Positions 50,291 to 59,339 of a stretch of DNA of 64,000 bases are shown here, one piece after another. The stretch comes from JAUIAI01 sp050633665. Its GTDB lineage: Bacteria > Pseudomonadota > Gammaproteobacteria > Burkholderiales > Burkholderiaceae_E. Positions within the stretch are counted from its first letter, which is position 1. Every line of letters begins with the position of its first letter. The stretch spans positions 124,001 through 188,000 of the forward strand of contig JBOEGY010000005.1 of the NCBI GenBank assembly GCA_050633665.1. Direction: 5' to 3'. A program made the position numbers and the translations under genes. Below the pieces are notes generated by a model. That model was not told where the DNA came from. It saw only the letters and a program-made list of their open reading frames with translations, and did no database searches.

Positions 50291-51673
50291 ATGAAAATAC
50301 CTGAGAATCCTCCAACAACCTCTTTGTATGCCTTATCGCCTCTTGATGGGCGTTATGCCAGACAAGTCACCGATCTTGCCCCGATCTTCTCTGAAGCGGG
50401 TTTTATGCGTTGCCGCCTGCAAGTCGAAGTGGCCTGGCTCATTGCGCTGTCTGACGCCGGGTTCGCCGAGTTCACGCCCTTAAGCGAGGCCTCGCGTCGC
50501 CACCTGAATGAGTTGGTCAGCAATTTTGATGCATCGACCGCCGCCCGAATCAAAGCCATTGAAGCCACGACCAATCATGATGTCAAAGCCGTGGAGATAT
50601 TCATTCGCGAGTCGGTTGAAGGCGATGCCGACCTGGCTCGCAGTACCGAGTTCATTCACTTCGCCTGCACTTCGGAGGACATCAACAATACCTCCCATGC
50701 GCTGATGATCTCCGCAGCCCGGGAACAGGTAATCCTGCCGGCAATGGGCCGGATAGTGGCCGCGTTGCGCCAGCTCGCCAATGATCACGCCAGCACGCCA
50801 ATGCTGAGCCGCACGCATGGGCAGACGGCTTCGCCGACGACTCTGGGCAAGGAGATGGCGAATGTGCTGGCGCGTCTGGAGCAAGCGATTGCCCGGGTTG
50901 AATCCGTACAGGTGATGGCAAAAATGAATGGCGCGGTTGGTAACTACAACGCGCATCTGGCTGCTTACCCTGACTTTGACTGGCCTGTTTTCAGTGAGCA
51001 GGTTGTCCGGTCGCTGGGTTTGCAGTTCAACCCGATGACTATCCAGATCGAGCCTCATGACTACATGGCCGAACTGTTTGATGCGATTGCCCGGGTTAAT
51101 ACGATTCTGATCGACCTGAGCCGTGATTTGTGGGGTTATATCTCGCTGGGTTATTTTCGACAGCGCCTCAAGGAAGGTGAGGTCGGTTCGTCGACAATGC
51201 CGCACAAGGTGAATCCGATTGATTTCGAAAATGCCGAAGGAAACCTCGGGATTGCCAATGCCTTGTTACGCCATCTTGCCGAGAAGTTGCCAATTTCAAG
51301 ATGGCAGCGTGATCTGACTGATTCGACCGTTCTGCGTAACGTCGGTGTCGCGCTGGGTTATTGTCTGCTGGCTTACACCTCTAGCTTGCGGGGTCTGGGC
51401 AAACTGGAGGTCAACGAGCAGCGTCTGGCCGCAGATCTCGACAATGCCTGGGAAGTGCTTGCCGAGCCCATTCAGACCGTGATGCGCCGCTACGGGCTGG
51501 AAAATCCCTACGACCGGCTCAAGGCGTTCACCCGGGGCAAAGCTATCACTCGTGAAGACCTGATCGCGCTGGTTGATTCTCTGGAAATTCCGGCCGCCGA
51601 ACGTGACCGACTGAAGGCAATGACGCCCGCAAGCTATACCGGCTTGGCCGCCGGACTGGCCAGGAAGCGTTGA
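50291..51673 (+). CDS. purB: Adenylosuccinate lyase
   Basis: This 460-residue enzyme of the E. coli PurB type acts twice in purine synthesis: on SAICAR and on adenylosuccinate. The fumarase/aspartase superfamily signature SSTMPHKVNPIDFENAEGN is near residue 295, with the flexible loop catalytic Ser next to it. The N-terminus (LYALSPLDGRYARQVTDLAPIFSEAGFM) and HGQTASPTTLGKEMANV are typical. It follows the glutamate-synthase-like gene by 38 bp and may share its transcript. Confidence 0.96.
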   Translation: MKIPENPPTTSLYALSPLDGRYARQVTDLAPIFSEAGFMRCRLQVEVAWLIALSDAGFAEFTPLSEASRRHLNELVSNFDASTAARIKAIEATTNHDVKAVEIFIRESVEGDADLARSTEFIHFACTSEDINNTSHALMISAAREQVILPAMGRIVAALRQLANDHASTPMLSRTHGQTASPTTLGKEMANVLARLEQAIARVESVQVMAKMNGAVGNYNAHLAAYPDFDWPVFSEQVVRSLGLQFNPMTIQIEPHDYMAELFDAIARVNTILIDLSRDLWGYISLGYFRQRLKEGEVGSSTMPHKVNPIDFENAEGNLGIANALLRHLAEKLPISRWQRDLTDSTVLRNVGVALGYCLLAYTSSLRGLGKLEVNEQRLAADLDNAWEVLAEPIQTVMRRYGLENPYDRLKAFTRGKAITREDLIALVDSLEIPAAERDRLKAMTPASYTGLAAGLARKR

Positions 51674-51679
51674 TTCCAT

Positions 51680-51702
51680 CCGGGCCGTCTGTGACGGTCC
51701 GG
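51680..51702 (+). terminator. Hairpin after purB, possible weak terminator
   Basis: CCGGGCCGTC-TGT-GACGGTCCGG forms a ten-base-pair GC-rich stem with one mismatch, starting seven bases after the purB stop. There is no run of T after it (GAAATTAA follows), so intrinsic termination would be weak; it might instead insulate the marR promoter. Confidence 0.35.
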
Positions 51703-51718
51703 GAAATTAACCCTACTG

Positions 51719-51760
51719 TTGACTCAATTTAGTTCTAACTAGTACAGTACTGACTAGAAC
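51719..51760 (+). promoter_or_regulatory. Promoter and palindromic operator of the marR operon
   Basis: A -35-like TTGACT (51719-51724) and a -10-like TACAGT (51743-51748) lie in front of marR. The -10 is embedded in a 29-bp palindrome (51732-51760), whose outer arms GTTCTA/TAGAAC and inner arms AGTAC/GTACT are perfect, with 11 of 14 positions matching overall. This is a textbook layout for repression by a dimeric MarR protein and suggests autoregulation, with the start codon 22 bases further down. Confidence 0.65.
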
Positions 51761-51782
51761 AAACGTCTTCGATAGAAAATTC

Positions 51783-52298
51783 ATGCCCCCATCCGCAAAG
51801 TCATTTGCCAGCCCGCAAGTCTTCCTGCGTTCAATTCGTCTGATGTCTGAGGCTTTTTTTGCGTTCGACAGCTTGAACCGTACGCAGCTTAGGGCTTTTG
51901 GCCTGACCCCGGCCCAATTCGACATTATTGCGACTCTGGGTAATACCGCCGGACTGACTTTTGGCGAACTGGGTCAGAAGACGTTAATCACGAAAGGAAC
52001 CCTGACCGGCGTCGTTGATCGTTTGAGCGCGCTGGGCCTGGTCGAACGCAAGACAGGTCAGCCAGACCGAAGAACCATCGTTGTGAAGTTGACCAGCAAA
52101 GGAGAAACCATGTTTGAGCGAGCTTTTCCGGCCATGCTGGAGGGACTTGAACAATTGTTCGCGCAGGCCGGATATCAGGAAGAAGACTTCACGCTGCTAA
52201 GTCAGCAATTCACTCGCTTGCGTGACTGCTTTAAAGGCCGGGGACGTCCGGGCGGTGACTCGATTGGTGAAGACTTAAGCTCGGAGGCCGCGCAATGA
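51783..52298 (+). CDS. MarR-family transcriptional regulator
   Basis: A 171-residue winged-helix regulator. The DNA-binding domain is visible as GLTPAQFDIIATLGNTAGLTFGELGQKTLITKGTLTGVVDRLSALGLVERKTGQPDRRTIVVKLTSKGE. The N- and C-terminal helices provide dimerisation. It overlaps the cytochrome b561 gene by four bases (ATGA), so it is the first gene of a marR-cytb561-yceI-yceI operon. It probably represses this operon through the palindrome upstream. Ligand unknown. Confidence 0.92.
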   Translation: MPPSAKSFASPQVFLRSIRLMSEAFFAFDSLNRTQLRAFGLTPAQFDIIATLGNTAGLTFGELGQKTLITKGTLTGVVDRLSALGLVERKTGQPDRRTIVVKLTSKGETMFERAFPAMLEGLEQLFAQAGYQEEDFTLLSQQFTRLRDCFKGRGRPGGDSIGEDLSSEAAQ

Positions 52299-52846
52299 CC
52301 GGGCAATACACAAAAACGGCGATCGGCTTGCACTGGTTGATGGCGTTGGTGATTGTCGCCGGCTGGGTGATGGGCCAGTACATGGTGGATCTCAAATTCT
52401 CGCCAGACAAGCTGCAACTCTACAACTGGCACAAATGGATTGGGTTCACCGCTTTTGTGCTTGCCTTGTTACGCCTGGTCTGGCGCTGGACTCACCGGCC
52501 GCCGCCGGCTATCCCTGGTCAGCCAGCCTGGCAGCGACATGCGGCGAGTGTTACCCATGCTCTGCTATATGTCTTGTTTTTCGCCGTCCCGGTTTCGGGC
52601 TGGTTGTTTTCTTCGTCTACCGGGTTTTCGCTGGTCTATCTGGGGCTGGTTCCCATTCCGGACCTGATTGGCAAAAGTCCCGAGCTGAAAGATTTGCTTA
52701 AAAGCATTCACTGGTATCTGAGCACCGGGTTGGCTGCATTGGTATTGCTCCATATTGCCGCCGCGATAAAGCATGCTGTCATCGACCGGGACGGCACCCT
52801 GGGCAGGATCCTGCCTATCAAGAACAGTTCTCTGAATAAAGGTTGA
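52295..52846 (+). CDS. Cytochrome b561 family protein
   Basis: A 183-residue di-heme membrane protein with four helices. Candidate heme-ligand histidines are His13 (GLHWLMAL), His46 (NWHKWIG), His139 (IHWYLS) and His153 (VLLHIAAA), placed at membrane-helix ends as usual for bacterial cytochrome b561. It would move electrons from the quinone pool, for example to oxygen radicals. It is followed by two YceI genes, an association seen in other proteobacteria. Confidence 0.92.
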   Translation: MTGQYTKTAIGLHWLMALVIVAGWVMGQYMVDLKFSPDKLQLYNWHKWIGFTAFVLALLRLVWRWTHRPPPAIPGQPAWQRHAASVTHALLYVLFFAVPVSGWLFSSSTGFSLVYLGLVPIPDLIGKSPELKDLLKSIHWYLSTGLAALVLLHIAAAIKHAVIDRDGTLGRILPIKNSSLNKG

Positions 52847-52848
52847 AT

Positions 52849-53436
52849 ATGAATTTATCCATTCTCGCACCGTCTCTGTTGATACGGTCTTTTGCGGCAG
52901 TCATGTTGTTATCGCTGGCCGGCAACACCAGCGCCGCGCCGTTGAACGTCGATCAATCGGCCAGCGAGGTCGGGGTCACGTTTACCCAAATGAGTGTCGC
53001 TGTTGATGCGCAGTTCACTCGTTTCGAGGTACAGGCAGATTTTGATCCAGCCAACCCTGCTGATGCGTCAGCAACCATCATTATTGATACTGCCAGCTTC
53101 GACTTCGGGCCGGGGGCAGAGGAGTACAACGCTGAGGTTCGCAAGCCTGAGTGGTTTGATACCGAGAAATTTCCGCAGGCGCGGTTTGATGCCAGGGGCG
53201 CGCGGCCGGACGGAGACAAGCAATTTCTGGTTGAAGGTACGCTGACTATCAAAGGCGTTCAGCAGGCTGTTAGCGCACCGGTGACGTTCGCCGAGGCAGA
53301 CGGACAGTGGGTGTTCAGCGGCACGTTGCCGATCAAGCGTCTGGACTACGGCCTGGGCGCAACCGAATGGAAAGATACTTCAATCGTGGCCGACCAGGTT
53401 ACGGTGAGGTTCAGCATTGTCGCAAGCAAGCCATAA
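52849..53436 (+). CDS. YceI-family periplasmic protein, copy 1
   Basis: A 195-residue lipocalin-like protein with an N-terminal signal peptide (cleavage near SAAPL). YceI markers are SEVGVTFTQMSVAVDAQFTRF, the double-strand segment TIIIDTASFDFGPGAEEYNAEVRKPEWFDTEKFPQARF and LPIKRLDYGLGATEWKD. YceI proteins bind long isoprenoid chains in a beta-barrel. It is shorter in the conserved N-terminal 'SxV' motif than copy 2 and lacks its HTYPSF start. It begins at ATG 52849, two bases after the cytochrome gene. Likely coregulated by the MarR protein. Confidence 0.88.
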   Translation: MNLSILAPSLLIRSFAAVMLLSLAGNTSAAPLNVDQSASEVGVTFTQMSVAVDAQFTRFEVQADFDPANPADASATIIIDTASFDFGPGAEEYNAEVRKPEWFDTEKFPQARFDARGARPDGDKQFLVEGTLTIKGVQQAVSAPVTFAEADGQWVFSGTLPIKRLDYGLGATEWKDTSIVADQVTVRFSIVASKP

Positions 53437-53496
53437 ACCCCGGCTTGCCTACCAATCAACCGCACAACATTTGCAAACAACTGACAGGAGTTAACC

Positions 53497-54075
53497 TTGA
53501 AAAAAATGATCTTCTCATCGCTGGCCGCTGCGTTGCTGGCTGTCTCGGTAAGTCCGGCGGCCGCAGCTGAAACCACTTACATGATCGAACCCAGCCATAC
53601 TTATCCGAGCTTCCGCGCGCCGCATATGGGCATTTCGTGGTGGATGGGCAAGTTCAACAAGACTGCCGGCACCATCACGCTTGACCGGGAAGCGAAAACC
53701 GGCACGGTCAAGATTGTGATTGACGCGGCCAGTGTGGATTTCGGCCATGAAAAGATGAACCAGCACGCAAAGAAAGATGATTTCTTCAACGTGGAGAAGT
53801 TCCCTGAGATCACTTATACCGGCACCTTGAATTTCGACGGCGACAAGCCGGCTTCTGTCGATGGTGAACTCACCATGATCGGACAGACCAAACCCGTCAA
53901 GCTGACCATCAACAGCTTCAAGTGTATTCAGCATCCGATGCTAAAAGTCGAGGCCTGCGGCGCGGACGTCAGCGGTGAATTCAACCGTCGCGATTTCGGC
54001 ATGACTTACGGTTCGCGTGACGCCGCTGGCGGTGTTGCCCAGCTGCTTATTCAGGTAGAAGCGCTCAAGAAGTAG
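53497..54075 (+). CDS. YceI-family periplasmic protein, copy 2
   Basis: A 192-residue YceI protein with a signal peptide (cleavage near AAAET). Markers: YMIEPSHTYPSFRAPHMGISWWMGKF, ASVDFGHEKMNQHAKKDDFFNVEKFPEITYTG, and FNRRDFGMTYG. It matches E. coli YceI well, including length. Two cysteines (KCIQHPMLKVEACG) could be bridged. TTG 53497 follows AGGAG by six bases, so it is the likely start; ATG 53506 is an alternative. It ends the operon before a strong hairpin. Confidence 0.92.
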   Translation: MKKMIFSSLAAALLAVSVSPAAAAETTYMIEPSHTYPSFRAPHMGISWWMGKFNKTAGTITLDREAKTGTVKIVIDAASVDFGHEKMNQHAKKDDFFNVEKFPEITYTGTLNFDGDKPASVDGELTMIGQTKPVKLTINSFKCIQHPMLKVEACGADVSGEFNRRDFGMTYGSRDAAGGVAQLLIQVEALKK

Positions 54076-54113
54076 GCTAGTGAAAGGCGGCAGGTAATGT
54101 CGTAAACAAGGCC

Positions 54114-54165
54114 ATGGCCGGATTGTCAACCTTAGCCGTTGAGCGACAATCCGGCCATAGTTTTA
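54114..54165 (+). terminator. Strong hairpin after second yceI gene
   Basis: ATGGCCGGATTGTC (54114-54127) and GACAATCCGGCCAT (54145-54158) form a perfect 14-base-pair stem with a 17-base loop, followed by AGTTTTAGG. It lies 38 bp after the yceI stop and should end the marR operon. It argues against any gene start inside it. Confidence 0.7.
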
Positions 54166-54239
54166 GGGGGCGTCCGGGTCGCTGGGCTAAACTGCGCTGG
54201 ACTACTCTTTTTCCACCACTCTCGCTCATGGACCGTCTC

Positions 54240-54941
54240 ATGATCACCCCCTCGGCTGTTACTGTCTTACCTTCTTCAATGCATGCGCAACGGGTAGCTT
54301 CAAGCCGCCTGGGCCTGGGCCTGTTGCTTGCCGCAACGCTACTCCTGACCGGTTGCCAGACGGCGTACTACGCGGCCTGGGAGAAACTGGGCTACGAAAA
54401 GCGCAACATTCTGGCCAGCCGGGTTGAGAACGCCCGCGATGCGCAAACCGAAGCGCGTGAGGAAGTCGTCAGCGCCCTCGAGTCCTTCAGTCAGGCCGTC
54501 AATTACAAGGGCGGCGAACTGGAAAAACAGTATCGAACCTTCAAGGGCAAGCTGGAAGCCAGCGAGTCTGCTGCCGAAAACGTTCGCAACCGGGTCGGGA
54601 AAGTCGAGTCTACGGCGACTGCCTTGTTTGAGGAATGGAAAGACGAGCTGGACAAATACGCCAACAAGTCATTGCGTGATCGCAGCAAGAAGCAGCTGGA
54701 TGAAACTCAGCAACGTTACAAGCGCATGATGGCCGCAATGAAGCGTGCCCGTGACCGCCTGGCGCCGGCGTTAAGCCCGTTGCGTGATCAAGTCCTATTC
54801 CTCAAGCACAACCTCAACGCCAATGCGCTGGCGAGCCTCAAGAGTGAAGTGAAAGTGGTTGATGCCCAGGTTGATCGACTAATTGATGACATCAATGATG
54901 CTGTGGCCGAGGCAAATAGTTTTATCGAGCAGATCAAGTAG
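54240..54941 (+). CDS. DUF2959-family lipoprotein
   Basis: A lipoprotein of about 233 residues with hydrophobic stretch LGLGLLLAATLLLTGC (lipobox LTGC). After the Cys, the mature part is almost entirely helical and coiled-coil-like, with the DUF2959 signature AAWEKLGYEKRNILASRVENARDAQTEA and the RDQVLFLKHNLNANALASLKSEV block. Family function is unknown. Possible starts are 54228, 54240 and 54279; none has a good ribosome site. A still longer frame to 54114 would begin inside the terminator hairpin and is rejected. It is likely a single gene with its own promoter. Confidence 0.82.
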   Translation: MITPSAVTVLPSSMHAQRVASSRLGLGLLLAATLLLTGCQTAYYAAWEKLGYEKRNILASRVENARDAQTEAREEVVSALESFSQAVNYKGGELEKQYRTFKGKLEASESAAENVRNRVGKVESTATALFEEWKDELDKYANKSLRDRSKKQLDETQQRYKRMMAAMKRARDRLAPALSPLRDQVLFLKHNLNANALASLKSEVKVVDAQVDRLIDDINDAVAEANSFIEQIK

Positions 54942-55011
54942 CCCGAGTCATCGCGTCTGTCACGGCGCTTTAGATCGTCGCCCTGTGTGAACAACCAATC
55001 CGATGGGCCGA

Positions 55012-55728
55012 CTACTGGCTGTCGCTGGTACTGGATGCCGCGCCGGGGGCGCTGACGTACCGGAGGTGACCGTTCTTTATCCAAACCCTTGCGCCCTGAT
55101 CAAGGGCGGTCAGTGTTGCCGCCCCGCCGACCGGAATCCTGAGCCACGACTGTTGTCGGAAGGTATCGCCGCCTTGTTCAAACAGACCGTTCAGGACCAG
55201 GATTTCCGCGCCGCCGGTGGTATCTATCTCGGCCCGGACGCCCGGACTCAGGGTTTCTATCCGGACTGTCTCGCGGGCATCTCTGAACAACGGAATGACA
55301 GACACACCTGGTCGGTGGAGGTCGTCAACCGGGGCCATCATCTCAAAGTTCTGGATAATATGCGTACGATCGGCTGGATCGAACTGCCAGAGTTTGACAA
55401 ACATGACGCAACCCGGCGTTGAGCCTGGTGTATGTGCCGTTTGAGGTGGGTTGCGAACATACGACCCTTTTGGGTAAATGCCGTGCTCGTCCTCAAACAC
55501 GCCCTCCAGGATGAGAAATTCTTCGCCACCACTATGGGTGTGGGCTGAAAACCGACTGTCGGGCGCGTAGCTGACAATGGTTGTGGCGCGCGCCACTTCA
55601 TTGCCCAGGCGGTCGAACATTCGGCGTCGCACGCCGGGCATGGGAGAGTCTTTCCAGTCGGTCTGATCACCATGGACCACGACTCGCTCAGTAAAGTCTG
55701 CGTTGATAAAGTCAGCGTTGAGTTCCAT
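55012..55728 (-). CDS. ChrR-like double cupin protein
   Basis: A 238-residue protein with two cupin domains. The first has the metal motif SAHTHSGGEEFLILEGVFEDEHG plus YPKGSYVRNPPQTAHTPGS (about 58-105), typical of ChrR-like cupins. The second (about 135-220) is degenerate, with GAEILVLNGLFEQGGDTF but without the histidines. It lacks the Zn-binding anti-sigma domain of true ChrR, so it is not an anti-sigma factor. It is divergent from the next gene, with the promoter in a 190-bp gap. Function unknown. The frame extends upstream to 55983, but ATG 55728 gives the normal family N-terminus. Confidence 0.85.
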   Translation of the reverse strand: MELNADFINADFTERVVVHGDQTDWKDSPMPGVRRRMFDRLGNEVARATTIVSYAPDSRFSAHTHSGGEEFLILEGVFEDEHGIYPKGSYVRNPPQTAHTPGSTPGCVMFVKLWQFDPADRTHIIQNFEMMAPVDDLHRPGVSVIPLFRDARETVRIETLSPGVRAEIDTTGGAEILVLNGLFEQGGDTFRQQSWLRIPVGGAATLTALDQGARVWIKNGHLRYVSAPGAASSTSDSQ

Positions 55729-55918
55729 ACAATGGATTGTTCCTGAAGAGGATTTTTCCAGAGTATCGACTGGCCGGTGACGGGTCAAGTTTGGGCGTGA
55801 GCGCTGGCGGCGTGCCGGCCATCGCGCCAGAGCGACCAAATAAAGGAAAGCCGTTTCAAGCGCACGTGCGGGCAACGATGATGCGATCAACCTCAATCCG
55901 TCATGGAAACCGAACCGC

Positions 55919-56311
55919 ATGAAAAAGCTCTCGCCTGTTATTCGCCGACTGACCCGCCGCTGCGCCGGGTCGTGGATTGCCACAGCAATGCTTGCGGTTT
56001 CAGGGGCGGCCGGCGCAGCAGGCCATCAGGCGCCACTCGTTGTGACCGTCAATTACGAATTACAGGTGCCAGTCACCGCCGGAGATCTCGAAACAGTGAG
56101 CCAGGCGCTGGATCAGTCCGGAAAGATGATTTATCACCGGATCAATCTGGAATGCGAGGAAATGCTCAAACAGTTTGCCGCCGCCTGCGAGTTGACCAAA
56201 CTGAATGTTCAGCATGGCCGGCGCTCTGGCCGGCGCAACAATGAATCCCAGACGGTGACCGTCCGGGCCAATGCGAAGTTTGCCGTGCAGTTACGAAAAC
56301 CGGAGCAATAA
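55919..56311 (+). CDS. Small exported protein of unknown function
   Basis: This 130-residue protein has a basic N-terminus, a hydrophobic segment (SWIATAMLAVSGAAGAAG) and a predicted signal cleavage near residue 35. The mature part is short and ends in a strand-rich stretch (QTVTVRANAKFAVQL). The two cysteines CEEMLKQFAAAC are 11 residues apart and could form a disulfide. I do not recognise a family, but the layout resembles small periplasmic proteins. It is convergent with secF, 15 bp apart. Confidence 0.65.
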   Translation: MKKLSPVIRRLTRRCAGSWIATAMLAVSGAAGAAGHQAPLVVTVNYELQVPVTAGDLETVSQALDQSGKMIYHRINLECEEMLKQFAAACELTKLNVQHGRRSGRRNNESQTVTVRANAKFAVQLRKPEQ

Positions 56312-56326
56312 CCGCAGGCGTGGTTT

Positions 56327-57265
56327 TCAGGGCAGTTCGGGCTCGGTATCGTCTTTTTTCTTGATCGGTTTAATCAGATCTTCGCGTTTGACGCCAAGCC
56401 ACATTGCGGTGGCGGCGCCAACGAAGATCGATGAATAAATACCGAACAGAATGCCGATGGTTAAGGCCAGCGAGAAGTAAAACAGCGTTGGTCCGCCGAA
56501 CAACAACATGGTCAGCACAAAAATCTGGGTTGAACCGTGGGTGATGATGGTGCGTGACATCGTCTTGGTAATCGCATCGTCGATCACCTCAACTGTCGTG
56601 GCTTTTCGCATCTTGCGGAAATTTTCTCTGACCCGGTCGAAGATCACAACTGACTCGTTAACCGAATAGCCCAGAATGGCCAGTACGGCTGCGAGCACAG
56701 AAAGCGAAAACTCCCACTGAAACGCCGCAAAAAATCCCAGGATGATCACCACATCGTGCAGGTTGGCGACGATCGCGGCGATTGAAAATTTCCACTCAAA
56801 GCGAACCGCCAGATAGGCCATGATGCCGATGATCACAAACAGCAGCGCCAGTGCGCCGTCTTCGGCCAGTTCCTTGCCGATTTGTGGTCCGACGAACTCG
56901 GTGCGGCGGCGATCGACTTCAGGATTGGCTGTTTTCAATGCCGTAAAGACTTCCTCACTGACTTGGGCGGTGGTCGCACCGTCTCGTAGGGGCAGGCGAA
57001 TCAAGACGTCACGAGAGGTGCCGAAAGCCTGCACCTGGGCATCTTCATAGCCTAGTCCGGTAACAGTAGTTCGGATGTCCTGAAGGTTGGCCGCCTGCGG
57101 ATAGGCGACCTCCATGACTGTGCCGCCGGTGAATTCGATAGAAAAAGCCAGTCCGCGCACTGAGATGAAAATCACCGCCAGGATAAACAGCGAGAACGAC
57201 AGAATGTTCGCTGGTATCGCATAGCGCATAAACGGAATAGTGCGGGTGATCCGGAAAAAATCCAT
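56327..57265 (-). CDS. secF: Protein translocase subunit SecF
   Basis: A 312-residue six-helix membrane protein of the SecD/SecF RND-like pair that uses proton flow to pull secreted proteins out of SecYEG. Markers are SVRGLAFSIEFTGGTVMEV at the start, FVGPQIGKELAEDGALALLFVIIGIMAYLAVRFEWKFSIAAIVANLHDV, and the NESVVIFDRVRENFRKM motif. It lies 78 bp downstream of secD in the expected yajC-secD-secF order. Confidence 0.96.
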   Translation of the reverse strand: MDFFRITRTIPFMRYAIPANILSFSLFILAVIFISVRGLAFSIEFTGGTVMEVAYPQAANLQDIRTTVTGLGYEDAQVQAFGTSRDVLIRLPLRDGATTAQVSEEVFTALKTANPEVDRRRTEFVGPQIGKELAEDGALALLFVIIGIMAYLAVRFEWKFSIAAIVANLHDVVIILGFFAAFQWEFSLSVLAAVLAILGYSVNESVVIFDRVRENFRKMRKATTVEVIDDAITKTMSRTIITHGSTQIFVLTMLLFGGPTLFYFSLALTIGILFGIYSSIFVGAATAMWLGVKREDLIKPIKKKDDTEPELP

Positions 57266-57343
57266 GGTGTTTTGCTCAGGCGTTTGTTTGTTGGGTCACT
57301 GATCGTCGGGTTCGAGGCGCTACTTCGGCCAGGTCGGGCTGGC

Positions 57344-59227
57344 TTATGCCTTGACCCGACGCCGTCCGGTCGGCTCTTTGGTTTTGAACACCGTGCCAAT
57401 CGAAAGGTTGTCAATGCGCTTTTGGCGGCCATACCAGAAATTGACCAGGCCGCGTGAGAAGAACACGGCCGAGAACATCGAGGTCAGCAAACCGATGCAG
57501 TGCACGACCGCAAAACCACGGACCGGGCCGGAGCCGAATGCCAGCAAGGCAACACCGGCAATCAGCGTGGTGATGTTGGAGTCGAGAATCGTGCCCCAGG
57601 CGCGGTCATAGCCTTCGGTAATAGCCGCCTGTGGTGTCGCGCCGTTACGGAGTTCTTCGCGGATACGCTCGTTGATCAGTACGTTGGCATCAATTGCCAT
57701 GCCTAGCGTCAGCGCGATTGCGGCCATACCAGGCAGCGTGAGCGTGGCCTGTAGCAGAGACAGGATGGCAATCAGCAAGGTCAGGTTGAACGCCAGCGAG
57801 ATTGTTGAGAACACGCCGAACACCATGTAGTAGATCATGATGAACAAGGCCAGAACCAGGAATCCCCAGAGCACGCTGTTGAAACCCTTTTGAATGTTCT
57901 CGGCGCCAAGACTCGGCCCGATTGTGCGCTCTTCAATGATTTCCATTGGCGCAGCCAGTGAACCGGCTCGGAGCAACAAGGCGATGTCGGCGGCTTCCAC
58001 GGTCGTCATGGCGCCAGAAATCTGTACCCGACCGCCGCCAATTTCGGTCCGGATCACCGGGGCGGTGACCACTTCGCCAACGCCTTTCTCAAACAACAGA
58101 ATAGCCATGCGCTTGCCGACATTGCGGCGGGTGATGTCGCGGAAGACACGGGTGCCTTTACCATCAAGGGTCAGGTGGACTGCCGCTTCCTGGGTCTGTC
58201 CGTCGAAACCGGCCTGGGCGTCCTGGAGGTTTTCGCCGGTCAGGACGATCTGTTTGCGCACCAGGATCGGGTTGCCACGGCGCTCGTTATAGCGCTCGCA
58301 GCCGACCGGTACGTTGCCTGCAGCCAGCGCCGAGAGTTGATCCGGATCTTCACAGACCATTCGAATCTCCAGGGTCGCTGTCCGACCGAGTATGTCTTTG
58401 GCCTTGGCTGGGTCTTGCACGCCGGGTAACTGAACGATGATCCGGTCTTCGCCCTGGCGCTGGATCACCGGCTCGGCGACCGCCAGTTCATTGACCCGGT
58501 TGTTCAGCGTGGTGATGTTCTGGTTAAGCGCGTTTTCCTTGATATTGGTTTCCGCGTCTTCGGTGAACGTGCCGATCAGGGAAGGGCGGTCGCCGGTCTG
58601 GCCCTCGACAAACGCCATATCGGTGATAGCAGTGCCGATCAACTGTAGTGCCCGGGTACGGGTGGCTTCATCGGCGAATTTGATTTGCAATTCATTGCCC
58701 GCGCGATCAATGCCGCGATGGCGGATCTTGTTTTCGCGCAACAGGTTACGGGCGTCGCTGCCGGTGGTCTCGATACGCTTGAGCAGTGCTTCTTCCATAT
58801 CGACTTCCAGCAGGAAGTGCACACCGCCGCGTAAGTCCAGGCCCAGGTACATGGGCAGTGCGCTGATGCCGGTCAGCCAGTCGGGGGTATTGCTCAGCAG
58901 GTTCAGCGCGACGATATAACTCGGCGCACTGGCGTCGGGATTCAGCGCTGTGGTCAGCGTGTCCTTGGCCTTGAGCTGGCTGTCGGTGTCGTCAAACCGG
59001 GCCCGCACTGAATTGCCATCGAACAGGATCTTGCTCGGTGTGATGCCGGCTTCGGTCAGTATGGACTGAACCTCGTCCATCGTATCGAGATCCACTTTCA
59101 CGGTTGTGCGGCCGCTTGAGATCTGGACTGCTGGGGATTCCCCGAAAAAATTTGGCAGCGTGTAAAGAAGGCCAAATACGAGTGCGATGATCATCGCCAC
59201 GTATTTCCAGATGGGGTATCGGTTCAT
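57344..59227 (-). CDS. secD: Protein translocase subunit SecD
   Basis: A 627-residue membrane protein with one N-terminal helix, a large periplasmic P1 domain (about 35-440) and five C-terminal helices. Markers: LGLDLRGGVHFLLEVDM, TPAN-like region at NELAVAEPVIQRQGEDRIIVQLPGVQDP, and the membrane TLPGMAAIALTLGMAIDANVLINERIREELRNG motif. It is 112 bp downstream of yajC and 78 bp before secF. Length agrees with gammaproteobacterial SecD. Confidence 0.97.
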   Translation of the reverse strand: MNRYPIWKYVAMIIALVFGLLYTLPNFFGESPAVQISSGRTTVKVDLDTMDEVQSILTEAGITPSKILFDGNSVRARFDDTDSQLKAKDTLTTALNPDASAPSYIVALNLLSNTPDWLTGISALPMYLGLDLRGGVHFLLEVDMEEALLKRIETTGSDARNLLRENKIRHRGIDRAGNELQIKFADEATRTRALQLIGTAITDMAFVEGQTGDRPSLIGTFTEDAETNIKENALNQNITTLNNRVNELAVAEPVIQRQGEDRIIVQLPGVQDPAKAKDILGRTATLEIRMVCEDPDQLSALAAGNVPVGCERYNERRGNPILVRKQIVLTGENLQDAQAGFDGQTQEAAVHLTLDGKGTRVFRDITRRNVGKRMAILLFEKGVGEVVTAPVIRTEIGGGRVQISGAMTTVEAADIALLLRAGSLAAPMEIIEERTIGPSLGAENIQKGFNSVLWGFLVLALFIMIYYMVFGVFSTISLAFNLTLLIAILSLLQATLTLPGMAAIALTLGMAIDANVLINERIREELRNGATPQAAITEGYDRAWGTILDSNITTLIAGVALLAFGSGPVRGFAVVHCIGLLTSMFSAVFFSRGLVNFWYGRQKRIDNLSIGTVFKTKEPTGRRRVKA

Positions 59228-59339
59228 GCGGGTGGTCCCGGGACGAGGGTTCTTGAATAACTGGATAGAGAAAAAGAAAACGGCCGGACCGTCCGCCGCC
59301 CTGGATCAGGCGTCAAAACGGACGACCGCGAGTCGGCTC

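Noticed and set aside
54114..54239. Longer N-terminus for the DUF2959 lipoprotein
   Set aside because: It would start within the perfect terminator hairpin of the yceI operon and place the lipobox far too deep for a signal peptide.
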